The notes below the pieces were generated by a model. That model saw only the letters and a list, made by a program, of their open reading frames with translations. It was not told the DNA's origin and did no database searches. Source: JANNWF01 sp052390415 (GTDB lineage Bacteria; Pseudomonadota; Gammaproteobacteria; Xanthomonadales; Xanthomonadaceae). From it: 56,302 nucleotides of DNA. The position numbers and the translations under genes are program-made. Positions 25,096-33,217 of this stretch are shown here, one piece after another. How positions within the stretch are numbered: position 1 is the first letter of the stretch; each line of letters begins with the position of its first letter. The stretch covers positions 1 through 56,302 of the forward strand of contig JBQTGY010000049.1 of the NCBI GenBank assembly GCA_052390415.1, read 5' to 3'.

Positions 25096-27063
25096 TCAGG
25101 TTCGGCTTCGATCTGCATGCATCGATTCGATGTGCAGCGATCCGGCCCGCGCCAACCAGAGTCCCAGCGCAATGCTGAGCGGGAACAACTCGGAGATACT
25201 CAAGGCGAGACTGGAAACCAGAAGTGCGACGCCCACCGGGCGCGACTCGATGTCTCGATAAAGCGCCAGCAACAGCAAGGCGTATATCAGCACCACCCCC
25301 AAAACACCGACCTGCCAGAAAATCACCACCGGCGTGGAATCGGTGGGCGGTCGAAAGAACGGTGGGGCCAGTGTTCCCGTCAACGCGCTGATGGTCTGGT
25401 GACCCTGAACTCCGGCTCCGAAGCGGTAGCCAAATGCCACATCGAGGGGGCTCAGATGCGCCTCGGAAAATGCCGTGGCGGGGTGCAGCCGGCCCCACAG
25501 CGAATCGTGCACATCGCTGCGTCCGGTGAGCGATGGCAGCGCGAACCAGAGCGCCAAGGCCGCGGGTAGGGCCAAGGCCAACAGGCGTATTCGCGTTTTG
25601 CGAGCAAACTGACCGAACGCTGCCGCCACCATGGTGGCAGCGAACGCCACCCAGCCGGTCGCCGATCCGCTGCACAGCAAGACCAAGGTCACCAGCACCG
25701 CCAACAACAGCAAGGTGCGCCGACCGAGACGCGCCCAGCACAGCGCCATCGCCCAGGTGGTCACCGCAAACGCACTCAGCGCCACCGGGAACTCGAATGT
25801 GCCCACCAGGCGAGGCAGTTCGCGGCCGAACAGATTCGCGGCGTAAAAACCGACTTCTGCGGATAGCTCGAAAGGCGCAGCGACGCTCTGCGCCAGCAGC
25901 ACACCGATGCAGGTGAAGCTGGTCAACCGAAGCGCGCGAGCGGTGGCGAAGCGGCCTGCGATCCCTGCCAGTAGCCAAGCGAACACGGCGCGTGCACCGG
26001 AAAACAGTTCCAACCAGCGTCCATGCAGCACTGCGCTCAGCGCCGAGCCACTGAACAGCACCAGCAGGCCCACATACACGGCCGTGAACAAGCCCCATCG
26101 GCGTGCACTTCGGTAGTTGAACAGGGCGACACCCAGCAAGCCCAGCCATATCAAATCTGTCGCGTACTTGACTGCGAGATAGGGCACTCCGAACGCCTCG
26201 AAGGCGAACAGGACTTCGAGCGCTTCCGGACGCGGAAACGAATCTGGCCCCGGACAGCTGCCGGCGCTGGATTCAGAAGGGTTGCTCAGGTCGTCCAAGC
26301 CGCCGACCTGCAAGTCTCCAGCGGCTCGGTTTGGAGTTGACGAATCCGCCTCGATCGCTGGCGGTGTGTCGACCAGCGCAGTTTGAGCATACAAACCGCT
26401 GCGCATGGCCCACGGCGCCAATCCCGCCAACACGGAAACAAAGCCGGCCAACACGATCAAACGCGCAAACAGGTGCCCAGCTCGGTTGCTTGCAGGAGCA
26501 ATTGAATCGGAAGTACCCACGCTCGGTGGCAGCGCCATTGAGGCGGACCGAGAATCTGGCGCGAAGGCTTGATGTCGGTCGGCATCGGGGTCGAGGCGAA
26601 TGCCGTCGACTTCAACCCAAGCATGCGCCGGCGTTTGGTTCAACGGCTTCAGTACGCCGATGTGCAGGTGTGCGTTCAAGCCGCGTCGTCGCAGCCAGCC
26701 GACGACCAGCAAGGATTGGGGCAGACACGCTGTCTGCCAAAGCGAGTGCGAACCGACGGCGCGCGCCAAGGCCGCCAGCCGTCGTGCGGTTGCCAAGTCT
26801 GCCTCTGTCGCTGGCCGCTGGATGCGGGTCGACATCACCAGTCGCATTACGCGCTTGAAGCCCACAGCACGCAACAACAGGTCGGTTGACGGCAGCAAGA
26901 TCGCGAAGCCGGCCATGACCGCCAATTCGCGCAGCGGGTAGCGCCGGGCTCGGGCGAACAATCCCATCAACGGCAGCCAGGCTGCAAACCGACGCGGCCT
27001 TGCCGTCTGCGAAAGCGTGTCAACACGCCGCTGTGACTGCGAAAGCCTTCGCCACAACTGCAT
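25096..27063 (-). CDS. Lasso B2 leader peptidase fused to an O-antigen polymerase-like membrane domain
   Basis: One 655-residue frame joins two domains. Residues about 40-165 are a B2 protein (transglutaminase-like protease that removes the lasso leader): the opening helices LRELAVMAGFAILLP, then Cys113 in TACLPQSLLVVGWLRRRG, His147 in AHAWVEVDG and an Asp in RLDPD (158/160), spaced as in McjB. After a Ser/Pro-rich linker, residues about 196-655 form 10 or more membrane helices with a hydrophilic loop (about 530-590) holding FGYRFGAGVQGHQ and FWQVGVLG, the layout of Wzy_C/O-antigen ligase proteins. Stand-alone B2 proteins are about 140-150 residues, so the fusion is unusual. Internal starts (for example Met176 or Met220) could instead give a separate membrane protein. 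It is divergent from the HprK-like gene. Confidence 0.75.
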   Translation of the reverse strand: MQLWRRLSQSQRRVDTLSQTARPRRFAAWLPLMGLFARARRYPLRELAVMAGFAILLPSTDLLLRAVGFKRVMRLVMSTRIQRPATEADLATARRLAALARAVGSHSLWQTACLPQSLLVVGWLRRRGLNAHLHIGVLKPLNQTPAHAWVEVDGIRLDPDADRHQAFAPDSRSASMALPPSVGTSDSIAPASNRAGHLFARLIVLAGFVSVLAGLAPWAMRSGLYAQTALVDTPPAIEADSSTPNRAAGDLQVGGLDDLSNPSESSAGSCPGPDSFPRPEALEVLFAFEAFGVPYLAVKYATDLIWLGLLGVALFNYRSARRWGLFTAVYVGLLVLFSGSALSAVLHGRWLELFSGARAVFAWLLAGIAGRFATARALRLTSFTCIGVLLAQSVAAPFELSAEVGFYAANLFGRELPRLVGTFEFPVALSAFAVTTWAMALCWARLGRRTLLLLAVLVTLVLLCSGSATGWVAFAATMVAAAFGQFARKTRIRLLALALPAALALWFALPSLTGRSDVHDSLWGRLHPATAFSEAHLSPLDVAFGYRFGAGVQGHQTISALTGTLAPPFFRPPTDSTPVVIFWQVGVLGVVLIYALLLLALYRDIESRPVGVALLVSSLALSISELFPLSIALGLWLARAGSLHIESMHADRSRT

Positions 27064-27102
27064 GCCGTGTGCAGCATCTGAAAATGCGGGACGCGGAGAA
27101 AA

Positions 27103-27130
27103 TTCCGGTTTGGCGGTCGCGCAGTAGAAT
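27103..27130 (+). promoter_or_regulatory. Candidate promoter of the HprK-like gene
   Basis: A good -10 box, TAGAAT (27125-27130), is preceded after 16 bases by a partial -35, TTCCGG (27103-27108). Transcription would begin near 27137, leaving about 36 bases to the proposed CTG start. It lies in the 109-base divergent gap between the B2 fusion gene and the kinase-like gene. Confidence 0.45.
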
Positions 27131-27172
27131 GCTCTTAACGGACGCGCATTTCACAGGACAAGGAGTTCCTCG

Positions 27173-28132
27173 CTGACTACTCGCCATTATCGCTACGCCG
27201 GTCTGTGTATCGCCAGCGACATCGAGTTGTCGTTATTGCCGGAGATGGATCCGACGTCGCTGGTGCCCGCCTTGCATCTGCGCTTGATCAGGCGGCGGTT
27301 GAGCACGCGGACCACGTGGTCAAAGGCTCCGCTTGCTGTGGTTGCCGACCCCAGTAGTGGAGCCGCCGAGCTGCGCCAGTCGGGGCAGGATTATCTGGTG
27401 TTGCATCCGGATGCATTCGAGGCTGAGCTTGGTGGTCGGCAAGCTCAGCTGGATGTTTGGGTCGAGCCGAGCGGTGATGGCACGACGCGGGAGCATCTGC
27501 TGCTCGATCAAGTGCTTCCGCGCGTACTGGCACATCGCGGTCTTTTGCTGCTGCATGCCAGCGCGGTGTTGATCGGAGAACGCGCAGTCTGTTTCGTCGC
27601 CGCTTCAGGTGTTGGCAAATCCACTCTTGCGGCAATGCTGGCCGCGCAGGGCTGCCCGTTGTTGGCCGACGACGTGGTTCGAATTGAAGTCGCCCCAGAT
27701 GACTTGTTCGTGCATCCGGGCTACCCCAGCCTGAGATTGTGGGAAGACTCCACGGCATTGGTGCCGGTCCGTCATGTTCGATCCGTCGCGCCGATGGCTG
27801 ACTACTCCAGCAAGCACGTTTTTCGTTTGCTTGACTCTCGATGTCATTCAGCTTCGGCGCGTTTGGGAGCTCTCGTTCTGTTGGGCGAGAATGCGCCGGC
27901 TGACAGTGACGTCCCGCGGACCCACGTGTTGTCGCCGGCGGCGGCGCTGATTCGACTCATGGGCCAAAGCTTTTCGTTGCATCCGGGATTGGCGGCAGTC
28001 GAGTCCATTCGCTTGCGGGACATGGCACGCGTTTGCGCACTGAGTCGTCCCGTCGAGCTTTGTTATCGACGCGATTACCAACACGCAGCGGCACTGCTGG
28101 ATTGTCTCAAGCGACAGCAGGGCCCAGCTTGA
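27173..28132 (+). CDS. HprK-like kinase of the lasso cluster, CTG start
   Basis: A 319-residue HPr-kinase-related protein. The N-terminus reads HYRYAGLCIASDIELSLLPE, the usual opening of this family, which forces a start upstream of the TTG at 27227. The only fitting codon is CTG 27173, preceded by AAGGAG (27160-27165) with 7 bases between. The ATP site is LHASAV (about 128-133) and then the P-loop SGVGKST (145-151), with the acidic pair LADDVVRIE at about 164-172. In paeninodin-type clusters such kinases phosphorylate the C-terminal Ser of the lasso precursor (established). The precursor here ends in Cys, so the target must differ. Its 3' end overlaps the OGT-like gene tail to tail by 26 bases. 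Confidence 0.82.
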   Translation: MTTRHYRYAGLCIASDIELSLLPEMDPTSLVPALHLRLIRRRLSTRTTWSKAPLAVVADPSSGAAELRQSGQDYLVLHPDAFEAELGGRQAQLDVWVEPSGDGTTREHLLLDQVLPRVLAHRGLLLLHASAVLIGERAVCFVAASGVGKSTLAAMLAAQGCPLLADDVVRIEVAPDDLFVHPGYPSLRLWEDSTALVPVRHVRSVAPMADYSSKHVFRLLDSRCHSASARLGALVLLGENAPADSDVPRTHVLSPAAALIRLMGQSFSLHPGLAAVESIRLRDMARVCALSRPVELCYRRDYQHAAALLDCLKRQQGPA

Positions 28133-30464
28133 AGCGTTGCTCGTCGCCGCTCTGTGGTGTTCCCACCACCCAGCGGTAAAAGGCCTCCAGCCCCACTAGC
28201 CCCGCGCGATCACCAAACAAGCAGTGGTGATTGGCCTGGATGCGACTGCGAACACGGTTTCGCCAATCGAGATCGGTGCCAAGCCGCGTTGCGATTTGCA
28301 CGAACTCCATCGGATCCCGCGCGATGGTTTCGGTAACGCCAAGTTGATTCAACATCGCCGCGCTTTGCCGACCACGTAGGGTGCTTCCTGCCAATGTCAC
28401 CAGCGGCAAACCACAAGCCAAGGCGTCGAGACTGGTCATGCCGCCCGACCAGCCCCAGCTGTCGAGACAGACATCGCTGAAGAGGTTGATGCCGAGAAAC
28501 GTGTCAAATGTTTGCCGCGGCAGAACGCGCACATGCGCATCGAAATCGACGTCTGCGGTCGAGAATTCCCGTCGTAGGCGCGCGATGAAGGTGGTGGTCC
28601 AGGCGGGATACTCACCCTCGAAGAAGACCAGCACGGCGTCTGGAACACGCTCCACCACGGCCGCAAAAGCCCAGTCATCACTGGGCCGATATTTGAACAG
28701 GGACTGCGGTGACAGCATCACCACGTCGCTTGTCGAGAGTCCGAATTGAGCGCGCGACGGTCGCAGCGTCGGAGGGCGCGCTGCGGGGATGCATGCCCCG
28801 ATGCCAGGCAACAAAAGCAAACGTTCACTGTATTGAACGGCATCACTGACAGTGTCCATACCATCTGCCGAAATAAAGTAATCGACATTGGCAATACCGG
28901 TCGTCAGAGGATGCCCCCAGGCGACACATTGCACGGCCGCGAGTCGCTGGGCAGCAAGTTGAATGCTGAGGGATTCCATACCCACGTCGAGATAGACAAG
29001 TACATCGAGTCCGGCCTGACGAATTTGCATGCTTGCTTCGGTATCCGTGGCCATACGCGGGTGCATGACATCGACGTGGCGGGACAGGTAGTCGGTCATC
29101 CAGTCGGGCTCGCTGTCCAATGGAAACAGCTGAACCTCGAAGTGCTTCCGATCAGCGTGCTGCAACCAGCCTGCGAAGTAACGCGATACGGTATGGAAAT
29201 TCAGGTGACTGCTTGCGTAACCGACGCGAATTCGATGCTCGCGCGAACTTGGGCCAGATGACGCGCGTTGTTCTTGCGCAATTGAAGTGGCGGACTGACC
29301 GAAGCGGCTCGCTATCCGGCCGAAATCCTTCAACACGCTTGCAACATCGTCGGCGTGGTAACCAAGGTGGAACAGCGGTTCCGGGCAGTCGACGGCATAC
29401 GTTCCAGACGCAGCCAGGTTGGCGCCTGCCGTTTCTTCATCCAGGTCCGCGATGCCAGAGGCCAGCAATTGCAATGCTCGCTCAACGTCCTGTTTGCTCG
29501 CACACACTGCGGGGAGCAGCAGACGATGTTTGGCTCGCAGGCGCGCGTCGTGCAGGCGAGTCGCAGCGCTCTTCAGCACGTCGCGAGCGGCATCCAGCTC
29601 ACCGCGATCGAGCAGGCTTGACGCCCATTCTTCGTAGTCGCTGGCAATCAGCGCGTCACCGGCTGCTTCGGCAAACTCCACCAACTGGCCATGCCGACCA
29701 GCACGTCTAAGAGCATGCAGATGGTCGCCGAGAAAAGGTTGGCAGAGCCGGCCATGCGCCGCCTCGGCTTCCAGCGTCTGTAGAGCCTGATCGACCTTGC
29801 CTTGAATCAACCATCCACGGGCGCGTAGACACGCGGCTTCACTGTTCTCGCCGGCGGCTTCCAGGGCCGCAATCAAAGCTTCTGCATGGCGCTGATTGCC
29901 ATTGCTGTGCCGATAGGCACGGCGGAGTTCGGGAAGTGCGGCTGAGAAATCACCGCTCAGCAGCCCGATCCAGGTGGATTTGCTCAGCTCAGTCCAGCGA
30001 GTGGGCGAGGTCGCTTCCGCTGCCTTGTTTCCGGCGTCCGGCCAAACAGACTCGGCGATTGCTGCGGGATTTCCGCCGGCGCGGGCAATCGCCCCGCCAA
30101 TACGCACCATTCGGTCAACATCGTCGCCCGCTTGCCGCAGGGCCTGGGTCCAAGCCGCCAAAGCAGCGTCATCGCAGCCAAGTTGCTGCTCAACGTTACC
30201 GAGTGCATGCCAGTGAGAGGCGTTTCGACCATCGGTGTCCAGCTGCCTCCGCAAGCGCTCACCAAGGCGTTCGAGTTCTCCCCTGGATAGGCTCGCTTCC
30301 GACAGAGTCTGGAGTGTTCGAGTTTCCTCACGCAGCGCGTGTTGACGGGCCAGCAATGCAGAGGTTGCTCGTCTAAAAATCTCGTAGTCCAACGCTGACT
30401 TTCCGGTAGTTCGGGAGGCTGCATTCTTGTACGCGGAGTCAGCTTTGCCGACACAAATTTTCAT
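28107..30464 (-). CDS. OGT/SPINDLY-like (GT41) glycosyltransferase with TPR-rich N-terminus
   Basis: A 785-residue protein with helical TPR-like repeats in the first 400 residues (for example NASHWHALGNVEQQLGCDDAALAAW, LIQGKVDQALQTLE) and a C-terminal GT41-type catalytic half. Landmarks: RIRVGYASSHLNFHTVSRYFAGWL with the catalytic-type His, VAWGHPLTTGIANVDYFISADGMD, LSPQSLFKYRPSDDWAF, FLGINLFSDVCLDSWGWSGGMTSLDALACGLPLVTL. GT41 enzymes use UDP-GlcNAc or related donors to glycosylate Ser/Thr or Asn of proteins. It is transcribed away from the lasso precursor gene, with starts 160 bases apart. The core peptide offers Ser3 and Thr15 as acceptors; this link is inference. Confidence 0.8.
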   Translation of the reverse strand: MKICVGKADSAYKNAASRTTGKSALDYEIFRRATSALLARQHALREETRTLQTLSEASLSRGELERLGERLRRQLDTDGRNASHWHALGNVEQQLGCDDAALAAWTQALRQAGDDVDRMVRIGGAIARAGGNPAAIAESVWPDAGNKAAEATSPTRWTELSKSTWIGLLSGDFSAALPELRRAYRHSNGNQRHAEALIAALEAAGENSEAACLRARGWLIQGKVDQALQTLEAEAAHGRLCQPFLGDHLHALRRAGRHGQLVEFAEAAGDALIASDYEEWASSLLDRGELDAARDVLKSAATRLHDARLRAKHRLLLPAVCASKQDVERALQLLASGIADLDEETAGANLAASGTYAVDCPEPLFHLGYHADDVASVLKDFGRIASRFGQSATSIAQEQRASSGPSSREHRIRVGYASSHLNFHTVSRYFAGWLQHADRKHFEVQLFPLDSEPDWMTDYLSRHVDVMHPRMATDTEASMQIRQAGLDVLVYLDVGMESLSIQLAAQRLAAVQCVAWGHPLTTGIANVDYFISADGMDTVSDAVQYSERLLLLPGIGACIPAARPPTLRPSRAQFGLSTSDVVMLSPQSLFKYRPSDDWAFAAVVERVPDAVLVFFEGEYPAWTTTFIARLRREFSTADVDFDAHVRVLPRQTFDTFLGINLFSDVCLDSWGWSGGMTSLDALACGLPLVTLAGSTLRGRQSAAMLNQLGVTETIARDPMEFVQIATRLGTDLDWRNRVRSRIQANHHCLFGDRAGLVGLEAFYRWVVGTPQSGDEQRFKLGPAVA

Positions 30465-30566
30465 ACATTCTTACAATTTCCCGCTGAAACCAGCCTTGCT
30501 GCTGAATCAATCCCTCTGGGTCTGCCGAAATTCTTCTGAGATTACTCATTTAGCAAACACTTAACA

Positions 30567-30596
30567 TTGCAAGCGCCGCAGTCCATCAGGTATCGT
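30567..30596 (+). promoter_or_regulatory. Candidate promoter of the lasso precursor gene
   Basis: TTGCAA (30567-30572) and TATCGT (30591-30596) are separated by 18 bases, a plausible housekeeping sigma-70 pair. It lies 28 bases before the precursor start and after an AT-rich stretch, in the gap between divergent genes. Confidence 0.45.
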
Positions 30597-30623
30597 TTCC
30601 GTCGGGACTCACAGGGGAATTCC

Positions 30624-30809
30624 ATGAAGAATGTGTTTGAGAGCGCGAATGCCTCAGAGGTCGAGGGCAAGAACTCGCGTCGAGCTTACGCCGCACCCAA
30701 ATTGACGGTGTATGGCGTGATTGCAGACTTCACTGCCGGTGGCTCGGGTGCAGTTCCCGAGAATGCGAAGTGCAACGGCACAGGTTTGATGATGCAGAAC
30801 AAGTGCTGA
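30624..30809 (+). CDS. Lasso peptide precursor (A)
   Basis: A 61-residue peptide. Leader residues 22-31 read YAAPKLTVYG, the Y-x2-P-x-L-x3-G motif bound by PqqD-like B1 proteins. Thr37 is at the penultimate leader position, then Ala38. The predicted core begins at Gly39 and has 23 residues. It starts GGSGAVPE, so Gly1 and Glu8 can close an 8-residue macrolactam ring. Core Cys12 and Cys23 (the C-terminus) lie outside the ring. A ribosome site AGGGG ends six bases before the ATG. The synthetase gene lies downstream on the same strand. Cleavage one residue later (Gly40, acceptor Glu7) is the main alternative. The core has no Arg. Confidence 0.85.
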   Translation: MKNVFESANASEVEGKNSRRAYAAPKLTVYGVIADFTAGGSGAVPENAKCNGTGLMMQNKC

Positions 30810-31326
30810 CAGCCTGATCATCGGAGAAGGTTGCGTTGGGCCGTCGGCGTGCAGTGCTGCACCCGACGACCGCAAATCGTTTTTTGCTGGATGAGCGCTT
30901 GGCGCTCTTGGATTCACCACCTGCCGTCTTAGGTGCGTCACTGGTTCGCAGCAGCGGTGACGTCATGGAGCCTGATCGGACCTCGGCTGAGCGCCGCCTC
31001 GGCGCGTGAGCATCCGGCGTTGCCGACCGATTTGGGCCACGGGATCAGGAAGCCATCCATCTATCGACATCGCCTTGAGAGGCGGTGGCTAGACACTCGA
31101 TTGGGATCTCGGTACCAGGCTTGCACATTCGTGGAAAGCTACCCACGCATCGGCGCAATGCTGCGGGCTGCGACCTAGACGCTCAAAAAACGTGGAACTT
31201 TGTAGCCCGGCTCTGCACTTCTTGTTGAGGGCTTGCTTGAGCGGCTGCGAGGTGCCGCGTCTACCCATCGTGGGTGCCGGAAGACTGTAATGGATTCGTC
31301 CGCCGCATTGCCTTGAAATCCTAGCC
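30810..31326. other. 517-base untranslated gap between precursor and synthetase genes
   Basis: I see no convincing gene here. Short frames on both strands (for example 30933-31178) lack ribosome sites and recognisable features, and no second Y-x2-P-x-L-x3-G leader is present in any frame I read. The left part carries the hairpin listed separately and a 6-bp stem GAGCGC/GCGCTC (30893-30907). The length is unusual for a lasso operon, where precursor and processing genes are often close. Confidence 0.7.
30839..30885 (+). terminator. Hairpin with T-run after the lasso precursor: terminator or attenuator
   Basis: GTCGG-c-GTGCAG pairs with CTGCAC-CCGAC (30843-30867, single C bulge, very tight loop), and the stem can extend outward to about 30839-30871 with one mismatch. 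Six T residues follow at 30880-30885, nine bases further than in a textbook terminator. It would favour a short abundant precursor message over read-through into the processing genes. Confidence 0.5.
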
Positions 31327-33156
31327 GTGACGCACACGCGCCAACTTGCACTGATTGATGCTCAGCACTTGCGCTGGAAGCCCGCCAGTCGGGCTCAACG
31401 CCAGGCGTTGGTCACCGAGCACTTGCCCATTATCGAGACTGCCATGGCAGATCCTCGGGCTGCTTTGTATTGGCTTCGGCAACTGGATGGTGACGCGAGC
31501 CTGGACGCGGCTTCCGCAGTTCAGCTGAGGTGCGCAAGCGGTGGAGAACTGCCGAGCGCGCAGGGTCAAGCGGCAATCTTCAGTGCTCCGGGATGGGTAG
31601 CGTGCATAGAGCGACCGGGAGGCATTCGTGCATTTGCGCTCGCCGATCACGCTTCTGGCAGTTTGCTGCTCATCCGCGATCGTATGGGCGAAGTGCCACT
31701 TTGTTACCTCGCCGATGTAAACATCAGTGCTGCCGCGTTCGCGGCCGAGGCGATCGCCTCGCGCTTTCCCGGCCTGGTGCGAATCGATACAGGCCGGATC
31801 GCTGATGCCTTGATCGATTACCTGCAATGGATCGATCTTGAAGCCAGCTTTTACCGGCAGATCCGGCGGGTGCCGCCGGGCAGTTGGGTATGTATTCGCG
31901 GCGCAGACGTAAGCGCAGGGCGCTATTGGACGCCAAAGCCAGTGCCGGATCGGTCTTTGCGGACGGATGGCGATGTCGCCGCTGCCCTCCGTGCGATCTT
32001 GACTTGCGCCGTGCGTGATCGCCGCGGTGAGGCTGGCGGGCGCACGGGTTCGATGCTGAGTGGTGGGCTTGATTCCAGTAGCGTCGTTGGCGTGGCCGCC
32101 TGCGCTGCTGATCCTTCCGAGTTGCGGTTACCCACGCTGTCGGTCATTCGCGGTGTTGACCACGCTTGCGCCGAGACTGCGGCCGCGCGAGCGGCGAGTG
32201 AAATGGGCGGAATCGCTCCCATTTACCTGGATGTCGATGCGATCACAACCGATCACCAAGCGACTTTGTTGAGTCAGTTGTGGGCCGGTGACGAACCATT
32301 CGACGTTCACAGCAGTTTGTTGCGCTGGGTATACCTGCGCGCTGCACAATCGGAAGTGGCGGCGGTGATGGATGGCATCGATGCCGACTCGCTTTTTCTG
32401 GATGCCGATCTCATTGCCAAGCAGCTGCGACAAGGGAAATTGCTCGCCGCGTGGGCAAATGTCGCTGGTGGAATTCGCTACTGGAAAACGAGCGAATTTG
32501 CGCCCTGGCAATTTGTTCTCGCCTGCCGCGACGCGTATCGGCCGCCTTTGGGTGCGATACGGCGAAGGCTGTTGGGCGCTCGTCGGGTCGCAAGCACGAC
32601 CGACTTATTCGCAGGGCACGTTCGTGATTACCCCATTGATCCCGCATTTGCAGAGCGGGTGAACGTGCAGGACCGCGTCACTCACTATCGGCAGGTCGGC
32701 GTTGAGTTGGGAGCGTTCGATCTGCGCAGTCCTACCACCGGTATCGAGCGCTATTTTCGTGCCGCCAGCCCATTCGGCGTGCTGCCCAGCCATCCCTTTC
32801 TGGATACGCGGGTGGTGGAGTTCTGCCTCGGCTTGCCCAGCGAGCAGAAGATTGCGGGTGGCTGGCCAAAGATCAGTTTGCGACGTGCGATGGCGGGTGT
32901 GTTGCCAGACGCGCTGCGCTGGCGACGTGGAAAAGAGCACCTGGGCTTTCAACTCACCCGCACGTTGGTTGATGCTGACCCGACACCGGTCCACCTGCGT
33001 TTGCGACAGCATCGTGAACTGTTGACGGGGATAGTTGCCGAGTCGGCACTCGTCCATCATTGCGATGCTTCCTATCACAGCGAACTGGATCTTCTGCAAC
33101 GGATCGAGCTTTGCGCACTCGGTGAATGGCTACACAAGCGCCAACACCTGCTATAG
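31327..33156 (+). CDS. Lasso macrolactam synthetase (C), asparagine-synthase-like
   Basis: A 609-residue ATP-dependent enzyme that adenylates the core Asp/Glu side chain and joins it to the N-terminal amine. The ATP-pyrophosphatase loop SGGLDSSS is at residues 245-252. DGIDADSLFLDAD and the C-terminal RYFRAASPFGVLPSHPFLDTRVVEFCLGLP and LRWRRGKEHLGFQL are typical of asparagine synthase B relatives. The N-terminal glutaminase-like domain is kept as a fold (LLLIRDRMGEVPLCY) but the Cys2 nucleophile is absent (the protein starts M-T-H), as expected for lasso C enzymes. The start is a GTG at 31327 with a weak ribosome site. It is followed after 61 bases by the methyltransferase gene. Confidence 0.88.
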   Translation: MTHTRQLALIDAQHLRWKPASRAQRQALVTEHLPIIETAMADPRAALYWLRQLDGDASLDAASAVQLRCASGGELPSAQGQAAIFSAPGWVACIERPGGIRAFALADHASGSLLLIRDRMGEVPLCYLADVNISAAAFAAEAIASRFPGLVRIDTGRIADALIDYLQWIDLEASFYRQIRRVPPGSWVCIRGADVSAGRYWTPKPVPDRSLRTDGDVAAALRAILTCAVRDRRGEAGGRTGSMLSGGLDSSSVVGVAACAADPSELRLPTLSVIRGVDHACAETAAARAASEMGGIAPIYLDVDAITTDHQATLLSQLWAGDEPFDVHSSLLRWVYLRAAQSEVAAVMDGIDADSLFLDADLIAKQLRQGKLLAAWANVAGGIRYWKTSEFAPWQFVLACRDAYRPPLGAIRRRLLGARRVASTTDLFAGHVRDYPIDPAFAERVNVQDRVTHYRQVGVELGAFDLRSPTTGIERYFRAASPFGVLPSHPFLDTRVVEFCLGLPSEQKIAGGWPKISLRRAMAGVLPDALRWRRGKEHLGFQLTRTLVDADPTPVHLRLRQHRELLTGIVAESALVHHCDASYHSELDLLQRIELCALGEWLHKRQHLL

Positions 33157-33217
33157 CCTGCCGCCTCGGCAAGATTTGATCGACTGGTCTTTTGGAAATC
33201 ACGGAGAAACGGAATTC

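Noticed and set aside
25061..26149. 362-codon frame overlapping the B2 fusion gene on the same strand
   Set aside because: The B2 fusion frame shows coherent membrane helices and a protease domain; this overlapping frame shows only Arg/Gly-rich sequence.
26278..27063. Reading the B2 domain as a general transglutaminase unrelated to lasso peptides
   Set aside because: Spacing of Cys113, His147 and Asp158/160, the opening helices, and the nearby precursor, B1 and C genes all fit a lasso B2 protein better.
30933..31178. Possible second small peptide gene between lasso A and C
   Set aside because: No leader motif, no ribosome site, no Gly1 plus Glu/Asp7-9 core pattern.
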